From contig CP136496.1 in the NCBI GenBank assembly GCA_032768795.1, forward strand, positions 1,178,001 to 1,242,000: a stretch of DNA of 64,000 nucleotides. The letters run 5' to 3'. This DNA comes from Tremella fuciformis. Its lineage: Eukaryota > Basidiomycota > Tremellomycetes > Tremellales > Tremellaceae. This document shows positions 24,112 through 36,172 of this stretch, piece by piece. The notes under the pieces are model-generated. The model was not told the origin of the DNA. It saw only the letters and a list, made by a program, of their open reading frames with translations, and did not search any database. How positions within the stretch are numbered: the stretch's first letter is position 1; each line of letters opens with the position of its first letter. A program made the translations under genes and the position numbers.

Positions 24112-27100
24112 TCACAAGCTGAGAATCTCCTTTCTGGCCGTCTCCACGACCTGCGTGATCGTCGCTTTTCCGCACGGCTTGGTGAGCCACAAATCCATGC
24201 CACACCTGAACAATCAGCGCCATCCCGATCACCTCGAGAATTTGACTCACTCGACCAAGCCCCGCTTGCGCTCCGCCTCCCCCGCCAATGCCGTCACGGC
24301 GATGATCTTCGACTTGCCCTTGGCCTCTACCATCTTCTCCAGCAGGCGCATCTCGACGCACGCCTGGTACCCGTCCATCTTGGGCATATTGATGTCGAGC
24401 AAGACGATGGCGGGGGCGGTAAAGTCCTTAAACTGCTCGACTGCCGCGACGCCATCCTCGGCTTCGCACACCTCGATGGGGAGTTTGGTCGAGAGGATCT
24501 TCACAAGGATACGGCGATTGATCTTGTTGTCCTCCACCACGAGCACTTTGACCGGCTGATCCTCGTCGACAGCCGTATCGGGGCTGCTAAGATCCTCGGC
24601 GTGCGTTTCGGCGGCTGTGATGTCCGACTCGTGCTGCTCCGAAGTAGACCCCGCCGAGGGAGTCGAGGCGCTCGTCATGGAGCTGTGCTCTGATGCTCGT
24701 CTGCGAGACCCAAAGTAGTCCCCAAGACACAAGTTGGCCACAGCATCCTCGACGCTCACCCCTTTCGGCTTCCAGGTGAGGCCCAACCCCAAGCCATGAT
24801 TGTCCGCAGCAGACGATGATGCCGCGCGGGGTCGCTTGGATGGTGGAAAGGGAGCTTCGGGCGAGAAGTGTGCCCGATGTTTCGGCGTCGATACTGGCGT
24901 GCCATTCGCGCTGAGCCTCTCAGGGGCGTTGATCGGGTGCAGCTCAGTGTCGTCCTGTATCGGCACTTCGGAGTGAATAAGTCTGCTCTGACTTGGGAAG
25001 AGCGATTCGCGAAGGATCGAAGGGGTCGTCGGCTTGCGGAATCGCCGAATGTGTTTCCGCGCCTGCCTCGCCTTGGCCACGGCAGCAGGATGCGCGTCGT
25101 GATCTTCCGAGACCAGCACGACAATGTCGTGCGTCTTCACCTTGTCGATGATCTGATGGAAATCCTCCACCTCTTCCCGTCTTCCGTCCACAATGACGAG
25201 ATCCGCCTCTTCTACATCCGAGATGACCTCACAGCCGAGTTTCTGATACTGGCGGCGGAGGGAGAACCCAACCTTCGGCAAGCCCCAAGGACAACTGCCG
25301 GGCGTATCGAATCCAACGAAAGCAACCTTCTTGCCCAGGTGCATCTTGTTTGCAGGAAGAGCCAATCGACGGACATCGTCTCGATCGAGATCAGGCGACG
25401 CAGTAGGGGACGACGGCATCGAGAGATTGCGCTTGGGCATCGGTACTTCGATCTGCACCATCGTGCCCTTTCCTGGCGAAGAAGAGATCTCCATATGGCC
25501 TCCTAGCAGGTCCACAATGCGCCATGCGAGGTGCACTGAAAGCCCAGATCCGGTGGCGAATGAATCTTCTTTCGCCCAAGGCTCGCCAAGCTTCTCCTTG
25601 ACGAAATCCTCGTCCATCCCTCGACCGGTATCGACAATCTTGATACCGATGTTTTTGGTAGTAGATAACTGAGATCAGCTCATGTGTAGTCTAGATTGCT
25701 CATGCGTACCTCTTCACAGCCTTCAGGAGCCTGCGAGCTGGCGACATAGTCCACGTATATCTCGACGCAGCCTGCGCCCTCAATAAACTTGTACGAATTG
25801 GCTAGAAGCTTGCTCAGAGCTCGACGCAGAGCTCCGCCGGTGTCTTCCGTGACCTCTTCACCGAGCAAGGGCGGGATGATCTCAAAGATCGTTTCGACAT
25901 TGCTCGCAGGCTGACCGGAAGCACTACGGGACCGCTTGTCTTCTTCCGCGGCCTCGTGGATGACCTCCTCCATCATAACTTCCAGACTCTGGGCCGGCCC
26001 GCTGGGCGAGTTGAGCAGATTTGTGCTAGGCGCCGATGGGAGGTGATCTTTGCCCTTGAGATCGAGGAAAGAGAGGATATTGTCGACGATGCCGTGCAGC
26101 GTTTTGCCGGAAGTATCGATGGCATCAAGATACGGGAGGAGATCGCGGATCTGCTGGATGCAAACTGGCTTCCCGGTGGTGGCTGGTGACTCGGCCAGGT
26201 CGTTCATCGTAGCTCGAAGAAGCTGAGTGATCGCCAGGATCTGGTGCATAGGCGTTCGAAGCTCGTGCGCTTGAAGGTTGCTGTAGGAGATTTGCGACTG
26301 CTCGAGATTTCGGACAGACCGAATCGCAAGTGCGGCTGCCGTCAGACCATTCATAATCCAAGTGAAGGGCAACGCCTTGGCTGTATTCCCCAGCATCGAC
26401 GGCGGCCGGTCCCAAGCGACAAAGGTGACGAAGCGGAGGGCGCCGTTGAAGTTCATCCACGTAAGGGCAAGGGCTGTGTGAGTCTTGGCAGGCATGAGGC
26501 TCATGACGCGCTTGGACAAGTCGTCATCCTCGTCGTCACGGGCATACCAGTACCGCCGACAGACAAAGAAGTCCTTGATGAACTCGGAAACGATGGCGGG
26601 GCCATCAGGCGCGTCCACATGATGTTGGCCCTCGCCATCGGAGCCGAGCAGGATCAAGCCAGACTCGGATGCGCGTGGTGCGTGCGTAATGACCGGCTCG
26701 ATGTTGGCCGGCCAGGGTCTGCCCGCCAGCAGGTCGGCGACAAGCTGCTCCTTCTTGAGCTTCTTCTTCGGGACAGGATCGAGCCCGATACGCCGTGTAT
26801 AGAGCTGGAAGTCGGCAGCGGAGAGGATGACGACGTCGTCTGCTTCCAGCATTTTGCGTAGAGTAGCAGCTTGGTCGTTGAATAGCTCCCGATCGGACTG
26901 CAGCATGAGTCGTTTGGCCGCTTGAGTCTCTTTCGGGCCTGTCTTGATGGCCGAATGCGAGATGGGTTCTCCGCAAGGGTAGCGGGGCATCTCGAAGCCC
27001 GAATCGCGATGATCGATGGGCGGCCGTTTTTCCTTCTCCTTCTTCTCGCGCTCTCGAGCCTTCCTGGACTTCTTCCGCGCGGGGCCTTTGAACTGCTCCG

Positions 27101-28326
27101 GTACAGCCGAGCGCCGTAGGTAGGCAATGGCATCCTGGTACATTGTGCTGAGCCGCTTGGCGGACATTTCCGACTGCAGCGTTGTGAGCTGGAACACGAG
27201 CATGTTGGCAAGGTTGAGCAACATGGACCGTTCCCGTTGACCAAACGTGTCTCGGGGATTCGGGTCGTGCACGCAGATAGTGCCAATGTCGACGTAGTCG
27301 TCGTGCAGGCGATAGCGCAGGGGTGCCGAGGCGTAGAAGCGAGAACCGAGCTGGTGAACAGTGGGATTCTTGGCATATCGCCAATCTTTCGAGAGGTCAG
27401 CGACGAGCGTCACCTCCTCCCAAGGCAAGGTGAGCGAGTGCGTGCAGAGCGTGGCACCAGTGGCGAACTCGGAAGGGGCCGCCTCGGGCTGCTCATCAGC
27501 CCGACCACTGAGGAGCAATGAAGACTCACGTCGTCGGTATATGTAAACTCGGCATCGTCGTATAGGATCCCGACGTAGCTCTCGGCAGTCTGGAACATCT
27601 GCTTGGCCAACTCGGCGTACTTGGCCATGACCTCTCTGCGCTTCTCGTTCTCATCCTCGGTGAGCCCCAGGCGGCGCAGCGCCTTTCGGCGCTTGATACG
27701 CACCTCCTTGCTGGGCAGCGGGCCCGGCAGCCACCCGTTGGCCTCCCAAAACTTGCGCAGGCGTCTGCGCTCATAAGTCCCAGGACAGTCGTCGGCCTCG
27801 GCGGCGGGCGCGCTCGGGCGCGGTATCGAGCCGCTGGGTATGGCCGGGACGTACGATTCTTCAGGCGCATCGTTCGACATGGTCGAGCCGGAGTACACCG
27901 AGCCACGGGTGCTCGGCTGCACCGCCATGCCGTGCGCGGCGAAGTGCGGCGCCGCGCCCGTTGTCGTTGCGGCCGTTCCCTCTTGAGTAGCCTGAGCGGG
28001 TTTTGGTCTGAGGGGCGAGTGGCCCGCCGGCGCGCGGGCGGAGAAGGCATGGCCGTCGTCCAGGCGATCGTCGCTGTCTGTGATGTGCAGCAGGGGCCGG
28101 GTGGGCCGCGACGGCCCCGCCTCGGTCGAGCCCCACGCATCGTCCAGCCAGCCAGAAATGCTGCGCGACACGGGGTCCTTGTCTCTATCGAGGGCGTAGC
28201 TGGCAGTCAGGACGCACGCTGCTGAAGATCGCACGGCCTCGCTGGTACTCACAAGCGCAGGGCATGCCTCCACTCCTCGTCCGTCGTCGGCGGCACTTCG
28301 TACCGCGGAACAGTGTCGGCGGACAT
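24112..28326 (-). CDS. Hybrid histidine kinase 3 of a tandem triplet
   Basis: The start at 28326 gives MSADTVPRYEVPPTTDEEW; after an intron YALDRDKDPV follows, the same opening as kinases 1 and 2. A linker rich in Ala, Pro and Ser leads to WLPGPLPSKEVRIKRRKALRRLGLTEDE (about 27755-27660), here uninterrupted, and a GAF-like domain. HELRTPMHQ (about 26265) is in one exon, unlike kinases 1 and 2. ATPase motifs are LLANSYKF and GSGLSVHL (about 25810-25540). The receiver-like block VAFVGFDTPGSCPWGLP to VIVDGRREE lies at about 25330-25180. The receiver has VVEDNKINRRILVK (about 24540), LLDINMPKMDGYQ (about 24395) and WLTKPCGKAT (about 24180). A Lys/Arg-rich insert (about 27110-27030) is specific to this copy. 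It is the most divergent copy overall and may be nearest the ancestral form. The 360-bp gap to kinase 2 is empty. Confidence 0.9.
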
Positions 28327-29293
28327 GGCGGACGACGCCTGCGGGCCCAGTCGGGAGCTGCGTGGTCCGTGGAGGAGGGTTGTGTGTATGGCGATGTATG
28401 CGGGACAATAAAGGCGATTATAGGACGTCTAGACGATGCAAAGATGGATGAGCAAGACAACAGGTAAAGCAGGGCAAAACGAGCGGTGAGGGGTGTAACC
28501 GGCTGACAGGAGGGTGGACCAATGGCCGACGTTGCGCCTGTAGCACCGAGCAACTAGGTCGGGGCCCTGCGGTACAGTCAAGTGCAGTCGAGTCGTAAAA
28601 GCAGCACTGCGACTCTCACTCGCACTTGCCGACTGGACACGAATGCTGGCTGGCCTGCCTGGGAGAGGTGAGAAAAGGGAGATCTGACTAACCCTGCAAA
28701 AAGCCAAAAGGCAGCTATAGAGAGATCGGTTCGGCCATGCAGCCGCGCCGGCGCGTAGCTCGGGGACAGTGCAGCGCCATGGCGTACTGGCTGACTGGCT
28801 TGTAAGACCCCGTCGCTCTGCCCCTGCTCTGTTCTTGGACAGCATCCGCGGCCGGCGGTTGCAGAGAGGTACTCTAATGTATAGTCCCTGATTCGGTGAT
28901 CAAGGCCGCGCCGGCGCAAGACGAGACCGGAAGCGCATGTCCCATCTCGGAATCTCCGACAGCCCGACCTGAACCATGTGCATCACCAGATGAACGATAG
29001 TGGCATGCAGGCAGCGACAATGCATGTGTATATCTCCTTCTCTTCGTCAACGTCAGCGACAAGCAGACACGCCAACACTGTGCCGACAGAGGTCGCAACG
29101 TGAAGGCGGTCGTTCCGATGGGGGTAAGGGTACGGATACGAGGGGTACGAGGGGCAACAGGGGTATAAATAACGTCGTGATGATAACAGACAAGATGTGA
29201 GGGAATTACGGGGTCATGTCAAAAGGGCACCGAATGCACCCGCCGAATGAAAGAGTCCGTCGGCCGTCCGACTTGCGTTAGGCTAGAGCTCGT
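28327..29293. other. Intergenic region upstream of kinase 3
   Basis: About 970 bp between the kinase 3 start and the 3' end of the G-beta gene. It presumably contains the kinase 3 promoter. I see no gene, RNA or strong repeat. Confidence 0.5.
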
Positions 29294-30563
29294 CTACGAC
29301 CAGACCTGTTGTTCAGCCTCTCGCCTCTACGTCGCAGCCGCACGACGCACCTTGAGCAAGCTGTCCCACGAGCCAGTGCACAGGGCGATCCCGTCCCCAG
29401 AAACGCCCATGCAGCTGATCCGGTTGTCGTGGCCGGCAAGCACCCCGATGCGCTCGCCCTTGAGCGTGTCCCAGGCGTTGCAATTGTAGTCATCGTATCC
29501 GGCAAACAGCACGCGGCCAGAAACTGAAAAGGCAACTGATGTGATGCCGCACAGGATGTTGTCGTGGGCATACGTGTTGAGTTCTCGGTCGGCACGCAGA
29601 TCGAACAATTTGCAAGAAGCGTCGTCCGAGCCGGTCGCAAAGGCATCGCCGTTGGGGAAGAACCTGCATCTCAGTACCATCTGGGTTCGAGAGGAGGATA
29701 GACTCACTGTACAGCGTTGATATCTGATTCGTGACCGGTAAATGTCTGTACGGCCTTTCCTGTCCGGATGTCCCACACTTTTGCCGTGGCATCGCAAGCA
29801 CCAGATACAAACACATGTGCGTTGGGCGAAAGGGACAGACTGCGGCGTGAGCTGAGTCACCGACACAGACGGCACGAGTCACCTCATGACATCTCCCGTG
29901 TGATCGTTGAACTCCATTGTCCGCACACCCTGCTCGACGTCCCAAAGCATACACGTCATGTCCCCAGAGGAAGTGATGATCTGCCGATCGTTCAGAAAAC
30001 GACAGCAGCTGAGATAACCGGAATGGGCGCTCAATTCTCGCGCGACTTTGACCTGGCCCGCTGCGCCGCCTGGCCCGGCACCGCGGAGCGAGTAGATGGA
30101 GCAGATGTTGTCGAGACCACCGCAGGCGACGAAATTGCCCGAAGGGGCATATGCGCAGGTCATGACCCATGATGAGCGCAGGGGGATGGCGTGGACTTTG
30201 TTGGTGGTGTAAGCGTCCCACACGATGAGTTTACCGTCTTGTGATGCAGAGACGATATGTCGCTTGTCGGCTGCCCAGTGCAGCGCGTACACTTTTGCTA
30301 GATGGCCTTTGAGTGTCCGACGTGGCTTCATGGCGATACGGGGTAAGGGAGGTGTGTCATTTGCCATTGCCCGGACTGAGCATCAGCTGCCTTGTCACTG
30401 TCCACGGCTGTTCTCCCAGTGGATGTGCTCGTCCAAGAATTTGGGAGGATGACTCACGGCTGGTGTCGGCGGTCTGGTCTTTGGCTGCCCGGATCTTGTC
30501 CTTCAACCCGTCGGCCTCTCTCCGCGCCGCCGAGATCTTTTCTTGGATTTCGGTTTGCGACAT
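29294..30563 (-). CDS. GPB1: Heterotrimeric G-protein beta subunit
   Basis: This is the seven-WD40 propeller partner of G-alpha and G-gamma in pheromone, nutrient and cAMP signalling. The start at 30563 gives [20 protein letters not shown], the N-terminal coiled coil that binds G-gamma. Later exons carry [29 protein letters not shown], the near-invariant [19 protein letters not shown] and [14 protein letters not shown]. Further blocks are [36 protein letters not shown] (about 29645) and [12 protein letters not shown] fungal insert [13 protein letters not shown] sits where animal proteins are shorter. The last exon is tiny: a GTGCGT...ACAG intron after GSWDSLLK joins to VWS and stop at 29294, matching the usual LKIWN ending. 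It is not beside other G-protein genes. Confidence 0.97.
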
Positions 30564-31404
30564 GGTGCTGAGTGGTCGAAATCGTCACAGTCGCCGTCGT
30601 GAAAGGGTCGAGAGGAGCAAGAAAGAAGTCTGAATGTGGAAAAGAATGAAGTGATGTGACGGGATGTGAAAGAGGCGTAGTGATGGGGATTAAACATATC
30701 GAAAGGACGGTCGAGAGACGGAAAGGGTCATGTCAGCAGCTCGCCCATGCGGTGATGTCTCCCTCGCCCCAGAGTCTACCTCTTGCGAGCGAGGAGAGGG
30801 AGGAGGGCAGTGGCTTACCTATAAGGGCCGACTGGGCGAGGTGCGGTGTGATGGTGCTGTGGAAACTTTCGAGTGAAATGTCGAGCGAGACGTGGAACGG
30901 GGAGGATGGAGGGGAAAGGAGGAGGGGGAGGGGATCGGAGCGTCGGGTCCGAGCGCCGTGTCTGATGGGCCTGGCGATGGTGTTGATGGTCCTGATGATG
31001 GTGTTGATGGCGAGGCTTGATCACTCGATCTGTGTCCTCCGCTCGACGGGATCCTCTTGGCCCAAGCAGACTCGTATATCAGATCTCGCTCCGGTCGCCA
31101 GCACACATGGGCCGCGAGGCCAAGCTAGCCTCTCCTCTCTCTCCGGCCTTTGGTGGCCTAGCGCCGCCTGGACGGTATGGCGACGGGGACTTGGGAGAGC
31201 AGACAGGCCCAAGGAACCGATCGCCTGGCTTTCCAGCTGCGCCCAGCGGTCCGAGCTGCCGTGTCTCGTGCGACTCAAAGGCGAGCGCGCCGGATAGCGC
31301 AAAGGTTCAGTCCAGTCGAGAGAGAGGGCAGCTGGGGCTAGTCGAATGGCAGCAATTGCGCGTCAGGTGGAGGGAAGGGCGCGATGCGATGTGCTGCTAT
31401 CCTC
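30564..31404. other. Promoter side of the G-beta gene, no gene seen
   Basis: About 840 bp upstream of the G-beta start. The sequence is G-rich on the plus strand with TGATGG-type simple sequence at about 30970-31010. Long open frames on the plus strand here lack any domain and look like chance in GC-rich DNA. Confidence 0.45.
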
Positions 31405-32280
31405 CTAGACACTTCGAGAGGAGATGAAGTTGTTCTTGAGCTGACGAATGAGCTCGGTCAGGTAGTCATAAAGCGTCCGCTCGGACGGACTGACCGTACC
31501 GACTCCTCCCACTACAGCTTCCCTTGACTCCTGTCTCGTTGCCTCGGAACCGTGTATGGGGCCAACGCGGAGGGCACCAACGACGCAGAGGAGGTGTGTC
31601 GTATAGCGACGAGCTCAAAAGACAAGATTCACAAAACGACGACAAGCAGCGTCTCACCGATGTCCCAATCCCAATTGTCTGTCCGGGCTCCGCCGTACCA
31701 GGGTACGACACCTGGGCAGTTGCTCGTGGTTAGGGCAGCGCCGAGCCTCCGACCGGAGAGAGGCACAGTGCAAGGGGCAGGTACCTGAATGCTGGGCCGT
31801 CTGGACGACGCTCAACTCCGAGCACGCTACGCAATGTGGTTGAGGTACTCGAGGGCCACAGTGTTTCCAATCGTCTCGGGAGGGATGTGGTTGGCTCCAG
31901 TAGCGCGGCCTAGCGCCTATGTCTGACAGGTCCAGCGACGGGTCGTTGCCCAGCTCCAGAGCAGCTCGAAAAGTTGAGTGGCAGAGGAGGGCAGGGAGAG
32001 AGAGGGGGGAAGGGCGGGCACTCGGCGTGGGCGGGTTTGGTGGTGGCCAAGAGCCGGACGCCGCGAGGCCCTCGCAGCAGCTCGCACCTCAGCCTCTGCC
32101 TGAGCAGCTGAGCGAGGAGAGGCGGGGCGATGCGAGGTCAAGAATACACTGGGCACGGCTCGTACAACACAATCTGTACGAGCGCTTATTGTTCGTCGTG
32201 CATGGCCCTGAACGCCGGACGCCTGCCTCCTCATTGCCGTGCGAGCTTATTCTCCGCGGGCTCACTTGGCTGCTTCATAC
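31405..32280 (-). other. Possible unrecognised small multi-exon gene
   Basis: Three nearby minus-strand segments read as plausible protein and are separated by consensus introns. The 3'-most ends TLYDYLTELIRQLKNNF plus a few residues with a stop at 31405. An intron with donor GTGAGA (about 31652) and acceptor about 31515, and another with donor GTACCTG (about 31783) and acceptor CCCAG (about 31712), join it to segments at about 31710-31655 and 31980-31785. An alternative frame there encodes ANHIPPETIGNTVALEYL and a stop near 31830, which conflicts with that reading. A short start such as MKQPSEPAENKLARQ occurs near 32279. No family is recognised, and it may be spurious. Confidence 0.2.
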
Positions 32281-32733
32281 TAGACTTGGACAGGGCTCCG
32301 CGGGGATGCTGCAGCTACAACCGACCGGACGACTAGAGACAGACGAGGAGAGAGACTCAGGTAGATAGTATCGGCCCGAACGTCGTGCGCCGAGCGACGT
32401 GCCGATCTTGTCAGGATGACAAGTTGGGAGCTAAGGTAGCAGCGAGAACACACATCATCTGGACGTCTGCATACGAGCCCCTGTGAAACCTTATGCATCG
32501 TCACAGGGGCCAGAACGATCTCTTGGACGTCGCGACTCTCAGAATGTCTATGCATAGGTCTTTCGCTCTCCATCCTCTGTGGCGTACCAAAGACATGCCA
32601 CTCCCAAACTTTGCGACCGTGGGAAACTTGCCTTTCCCACCAGAAAGCCTCTTTCGACCGTCTACTGCCTCTTACATTACACTCACTCTTCTCGTTCTTC
32701 TCCAGACCTGTAAGCGCACAGAGGCTCATCAAG

Positions 32734-33914
32734 ATGGCACGCAACAGCGAAAAGGCCCAGTCGATGCTGTATCGCTTCCGCGAGACGCAGGCCGCCGAGC
32801 TTGGCCTCCAGAACCGCGTCAAAGGCGCACGCCGCCCGCGCATGGCGTCGAGCGTCACCAGCCTGCGGCAGTGCGAGATGTGGCGCGCCGACATTCTCAA
32901 GGAGGTCAGCCGCAAGGTGTCCAAGATTCAGGACGGTCAGTTCGACGCCTCCAGACGGGATCGTGAGCTGACGAGCAGCGACGCTGACCGACTACGAAGT
33001 GCGCGATCTCAACGACGAGATCAACGGCCTCATGCGCGAGAAGCGGCACTGGGAGACGCAGATTGTCAATCTTGGCGGAGCAAACTACAAGCGCGGCCAG
33101 CAGGCCATGCTGGACGACGCGGGGCGCGAGGTGCCCGGCACGAGGGGCTACAAGTACTTCGGACGGGCCAAGGAGCTGCCGGGGGTGAAAGAGATGTTCA
33201 CGCGGGGAGGTGGGTCCTCCTCCACATGTGGCTTCTAAGGAGGGCGCTGATGTGCAGTCAAAGAGGCCAACGAGGAGACGGCGCGCAATGCCGCGTACCA
33301 GGCTTTCCGGAATCAGGGCCCGGCTTATTATGGCGATATCGACGAGGTCGACCCGGGTCTCTTGGAAGAAGAGGACGCAGCGGCCAGAGCGGGTCAGTTC
33401 TACTTAGCATTTGGGCCGAGGATGATGGCTAATGATAGACTGGGATAGAGCTGTGGCCGAAGCAGCGGCCCTCTTGTTGATCGACACCTCGGAGGGCCTG
33501 CTTCCTTATCCAGCGTCGTCTTCGAAGGCTCCAGCGCCCGCTGCCGCAGTAGACGCAGAAGCAAATGGCGACGTTGCAGAAAAGCCGGCGGCGAAGAAGG
33601 GCAAGAAAGTCGCTAAGGGCAAGCGAAAGACTCAGGCGGACGAAGCCTCAGTGGAGGGAGACGATGCGGAAGACGATGGGGACGGCGAGGCCAAAAAGGC
33701 CAAGACGACCGACGGGGAAGCAGAACCACCTGTCAATGGCTCTGCAGCGCCGGCACCGACTATTGACCCTCAACAAGCGGCAATGGTGGCGAGTTTCCTG
33801 GGTGTTTTGGACGCGGACAGCTTGAAAGCGCCCACGTTGCCGACGGCGGACGAGATGGGCAAGGTGCTGCTCGAGGTGCGGAAAAAGGCATTGCGGGATG
33901 AGTACGGTGTATAG
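32734..33914 (+). CDS. ISY1: Isy1, Prp19-complex pre-mRNA splicing factor
   Basis: Isy1 belongs to the NineTeen complex and stabilises the first-step spliceosome. The start at 32734 gives the family signature MARNSEKAQSMLYRFRETQA. Exon 1 also carries RPRMASSVTSLRQCEMWR and EVSRKVSKIQD. A 46-nt intron (GTCAGT...AGCAG, ending about 32983) keeps the frame to LTDYEVRDLNDEINGLMREK and NLGGANYKRG. GYKYFGRAKELPGVKEMF (about 33150-33200) completes the conserved domain. Two more short introns follow (about 33211-33258 and 33394-33438). The C-terminus is acidic and Lys/Ala-rich, with KKGKKVAKGKRK as a likely nuclear signal, and ends KALRDEYGV, a conserved terminal helix. Confidence 0.96.
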
Positions 33915-34319
33915 AAAGGTTGTATGCACACCAGATCATCTGGTCCCCCGCAAGTCATGCTGCGAGTCAGTCAGTCAGCCTTCGCCTGAGTGTCGCACGG
34001 GTGTCATCAGTCACACTGACACTTCCTTAATGAAGCATGTCGTGCCATTCGCACTTGTTTCACCTTTGTGGTTCGACGCGCCTGGACTTGCCTGAGGAAT
34101 GCATACACAGGACGGGATTGTCCGAGTGAGGTCAACGACTAGGGAGTGTGTCTGTAGTGAATGTACAGGGGATAATGGGATGCAAAGAGACGGAAAGGAA
34201 ACACATCAGACAGGAGGAGGGAGGGGAGTGCACCAGATGACCACGCGCGCTACCTTTTGGCCCCAGCCCCGCGCCTCCATCATTCATAAAGCTCGTGTGC
34301 GTCTCGGGTCATCGTTCGC
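33915..34319. other. Convergent intergenic spacer
   Basis: About 400 bp between the ISY1 stop and the end of the surface-protein gene. No gene or clear repeat is visible. Confidence 0.5.
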
Positions 34320-35312
34320 TTAGAAGAGGGCGGCGACGGCACCGAGCCCGGCGAGAACGAGGGCCGGAAGTTGGACAGCAGAGCCGGCGATGGCGGCGCC
34401 GGAGCTGGCGGCGGCCGACGAAGAGGCCGAGGTGCTAGTGGACGAGCTCTTGCTGGCGCTGGCGGTGGTGCCAGAGGCGGAAGAGGCGGACGAGCTGCTG
34501 GATGAGCTTGATGAAATCAGTCGGGGAGGCGATACTCACTGTGCGGTGGTGCTCTGTCCTGCGGCGGACGACGCAGACGCGGCAGCCGAGGTGGCTGAGG
34601 CCGCGGAAGAAGCAGCAGCGCTGCTGGACGCGGCGCCAGAGGTCGCGCCGGCAGCAGCGGACGTCGAGGCGTTGGCGTTCAGGCAAGAGTTGTCGGCACC
34701 GGCTTGGATGACGGACTGCGAGTCGTAGGCAATTGCCCCCGTCTTGTCAGTGATCTTGATGGTGACAGAGGTGCCCTCCGGCAGGTTGACATCCCAGGTG
34801 TACGAGTTGCCCTGCACATCCGTGGCGATGGTCTCCAGGGCGGCGGCCGAGACCTGACCACCGGGGATAGCAGCACTGAGACATGAGCCCTTGACTACCA
34901 ACAACCCGAGGCGACGCGTCGCCTCGATACGGTCTTTGCGTTGGCGACTCACAGGATGAACGGCTCGGTTCCGCCCATCCAAGAGAGAGCGGCAGGCTCT
35001 GCGGGGCAGTCAACATCGGTCGCAATGCGAAGCGGGTCACTCACGGCACTGAACGAGCGAGGGCTGCGCGTGGGACCATTGGCCAAAGGCAGGCAGGCAT
35101 GTGCGAGGCGAGGCGAAAAGGCAAAGCGGGTGGAATGTGGAGGATGTGTTTGGTGGTTGAGAGGAACAGTAGTGTGGTCACGAGGAGAGGAAGCGTCGTC
35201 AGTGCTGCTCTGGCATGCTCGACGTGAAAGAGCTCACCGGGGTGTTGATGGAGAAGGTCTGGGCCATGGCGCCCATCGCGGCGAGGAGGGAGAAGGCGAC
35301 GGTGTACTTCAT
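34320..35312 (-). CDS. Secreted Ser/Ala-rich GPI-anchored protein with Kre9/KNH-like domain
   Basis: This is a likely cell-wall or plasma-membrane surface protein. The start at 35312 gives a signal peptide, MKYTVAFSLLAAMGAMAQ, followed by TFSINTP. A 19-nt micro-exon (35045-35063) encoding PSLVQC joins to QPAALSWMGGTEPFIL. The Ig-like Kre9/KNH N-terminal domain continues with SAAIPGGQ, DVQGNSYTWDVNLPEGTSV and ITDKTGAIAYDSQSV to a Cys in DNSCLNA. Then comes a Ser/Ala/Thr stretch of about 80 residues, interrupted by an intron near 34500-34550, suited to O-mannosylation. The end is a GPI signal: SSGAAIAG followed by a hydrophobic tail ending VAALF, with the stop at 34320. Proteins of this build are abundant in Basidiomycota. 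The precise role is unknown. Confidence 0.85.
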
Positions 35313-35934
35313 CGTGATCGTAGTCGTAGATAGACGTCAAAGACAGGAAGAGAGAGGTGTCGTGAGGTGGATGGTGGTAGAGAGGAGAGAGAGAGAAGAG
35401 AGAAACTATAGAAAGAGAGAGAGAGAGACGTGGACGTGAAGGAAGGGGCAAGGGGATGGGAAGATGCGGTGTATTTAAGGTGAGATTTGAGTAGTGTCAG
35501 GGGTAAAGATGAGATGTTTGCGTCAATGCGTCAGATTCCAAAGGGGGATCCAGTTCTGGACAGCACAGCTCAAAGGGATAACAGGCCGAGAACGGGGGAA
35601 GGGGATCCATCTCGGTCTGCTCGTGGCCGAAACGGAGACGAGACGCGTGCGGCCATCTTGGTCCACAGCATTGAATGGTGCTTGCTGACATGTTGATATG
35701 TATGCGTCATTGACTATGGTGGTCGTAGTGGCAGGGCGATCCGCGGTCGTCGGTCCGATCGAGCAGAGCAAGAGCTTGCGGATTAAGAGAAGAGATGGCC
35801 CACCGGACGCGTCGACCGAAGTTTCACCACCCGAAAAGGTTGATTTTCGGAAAACTCACTAGCGAAATGATGAAACGCCAAAAACTACGGATGCGTGTCC
35901 CCTCACCGACGACCCTGAGTGCATGAGTGGGTGT
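35313..35934. other. Promoter of the surface-protein gene and flank of the transposon
   Basis: About 620 bp with a polypurine (GA)n tract at about 35379-35428 and no gene. The transposon terminal repeat begins at about 35935. Confidence 0.5.
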
Positions 35935-35983
35935 CAGGAGCACCTCGTAAAGAGCGGGCTGGTTTACCCCGGGGAAATGGCTA
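35935..35983 (+). repeat. Left terminal inverted repeat of the DNA transposon
   Basis: Begins CAGGAGCACCTCGTAAAG and continues through TGGTTTACCCCGGGGAAATG. It matches the reverse complement of 51776-51833 at CACCTCGT, GCGG, TGGTTT and GGGAAATGGC. GGGAAAT repeats continue inward to about 36030. Confidence 0.55.
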
Positions 35984-36172
35984 GAGAAATGGCCGTTTAG
36001 ACATTTCCCATATGGGAAATGTCAGGGGACACGTGAGCCAACTTGGTACACGTGTGCTGCACGTGGGCTCCTTGCTTGCTACATGCTCGCGCTCGATCGC
36101 TCTCACTCTAACCAGTCATCTACATTGCAGCCTCACACATCCCAAGCATCCAACAAACGGGAGACTAGAAAC

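Noticed and set aside
30656..31297. Plus-strand open frame upstream of G-beta
   Set aside because: Composition is dominated by simple GATGG-type repeats; no domain and no intron or start context.
32280..32924. Minus-strand open frame of 214 codons at ISY1
   Set aside because: It overlaps conserved ISY1 exon 1 in antisense and has no family features.
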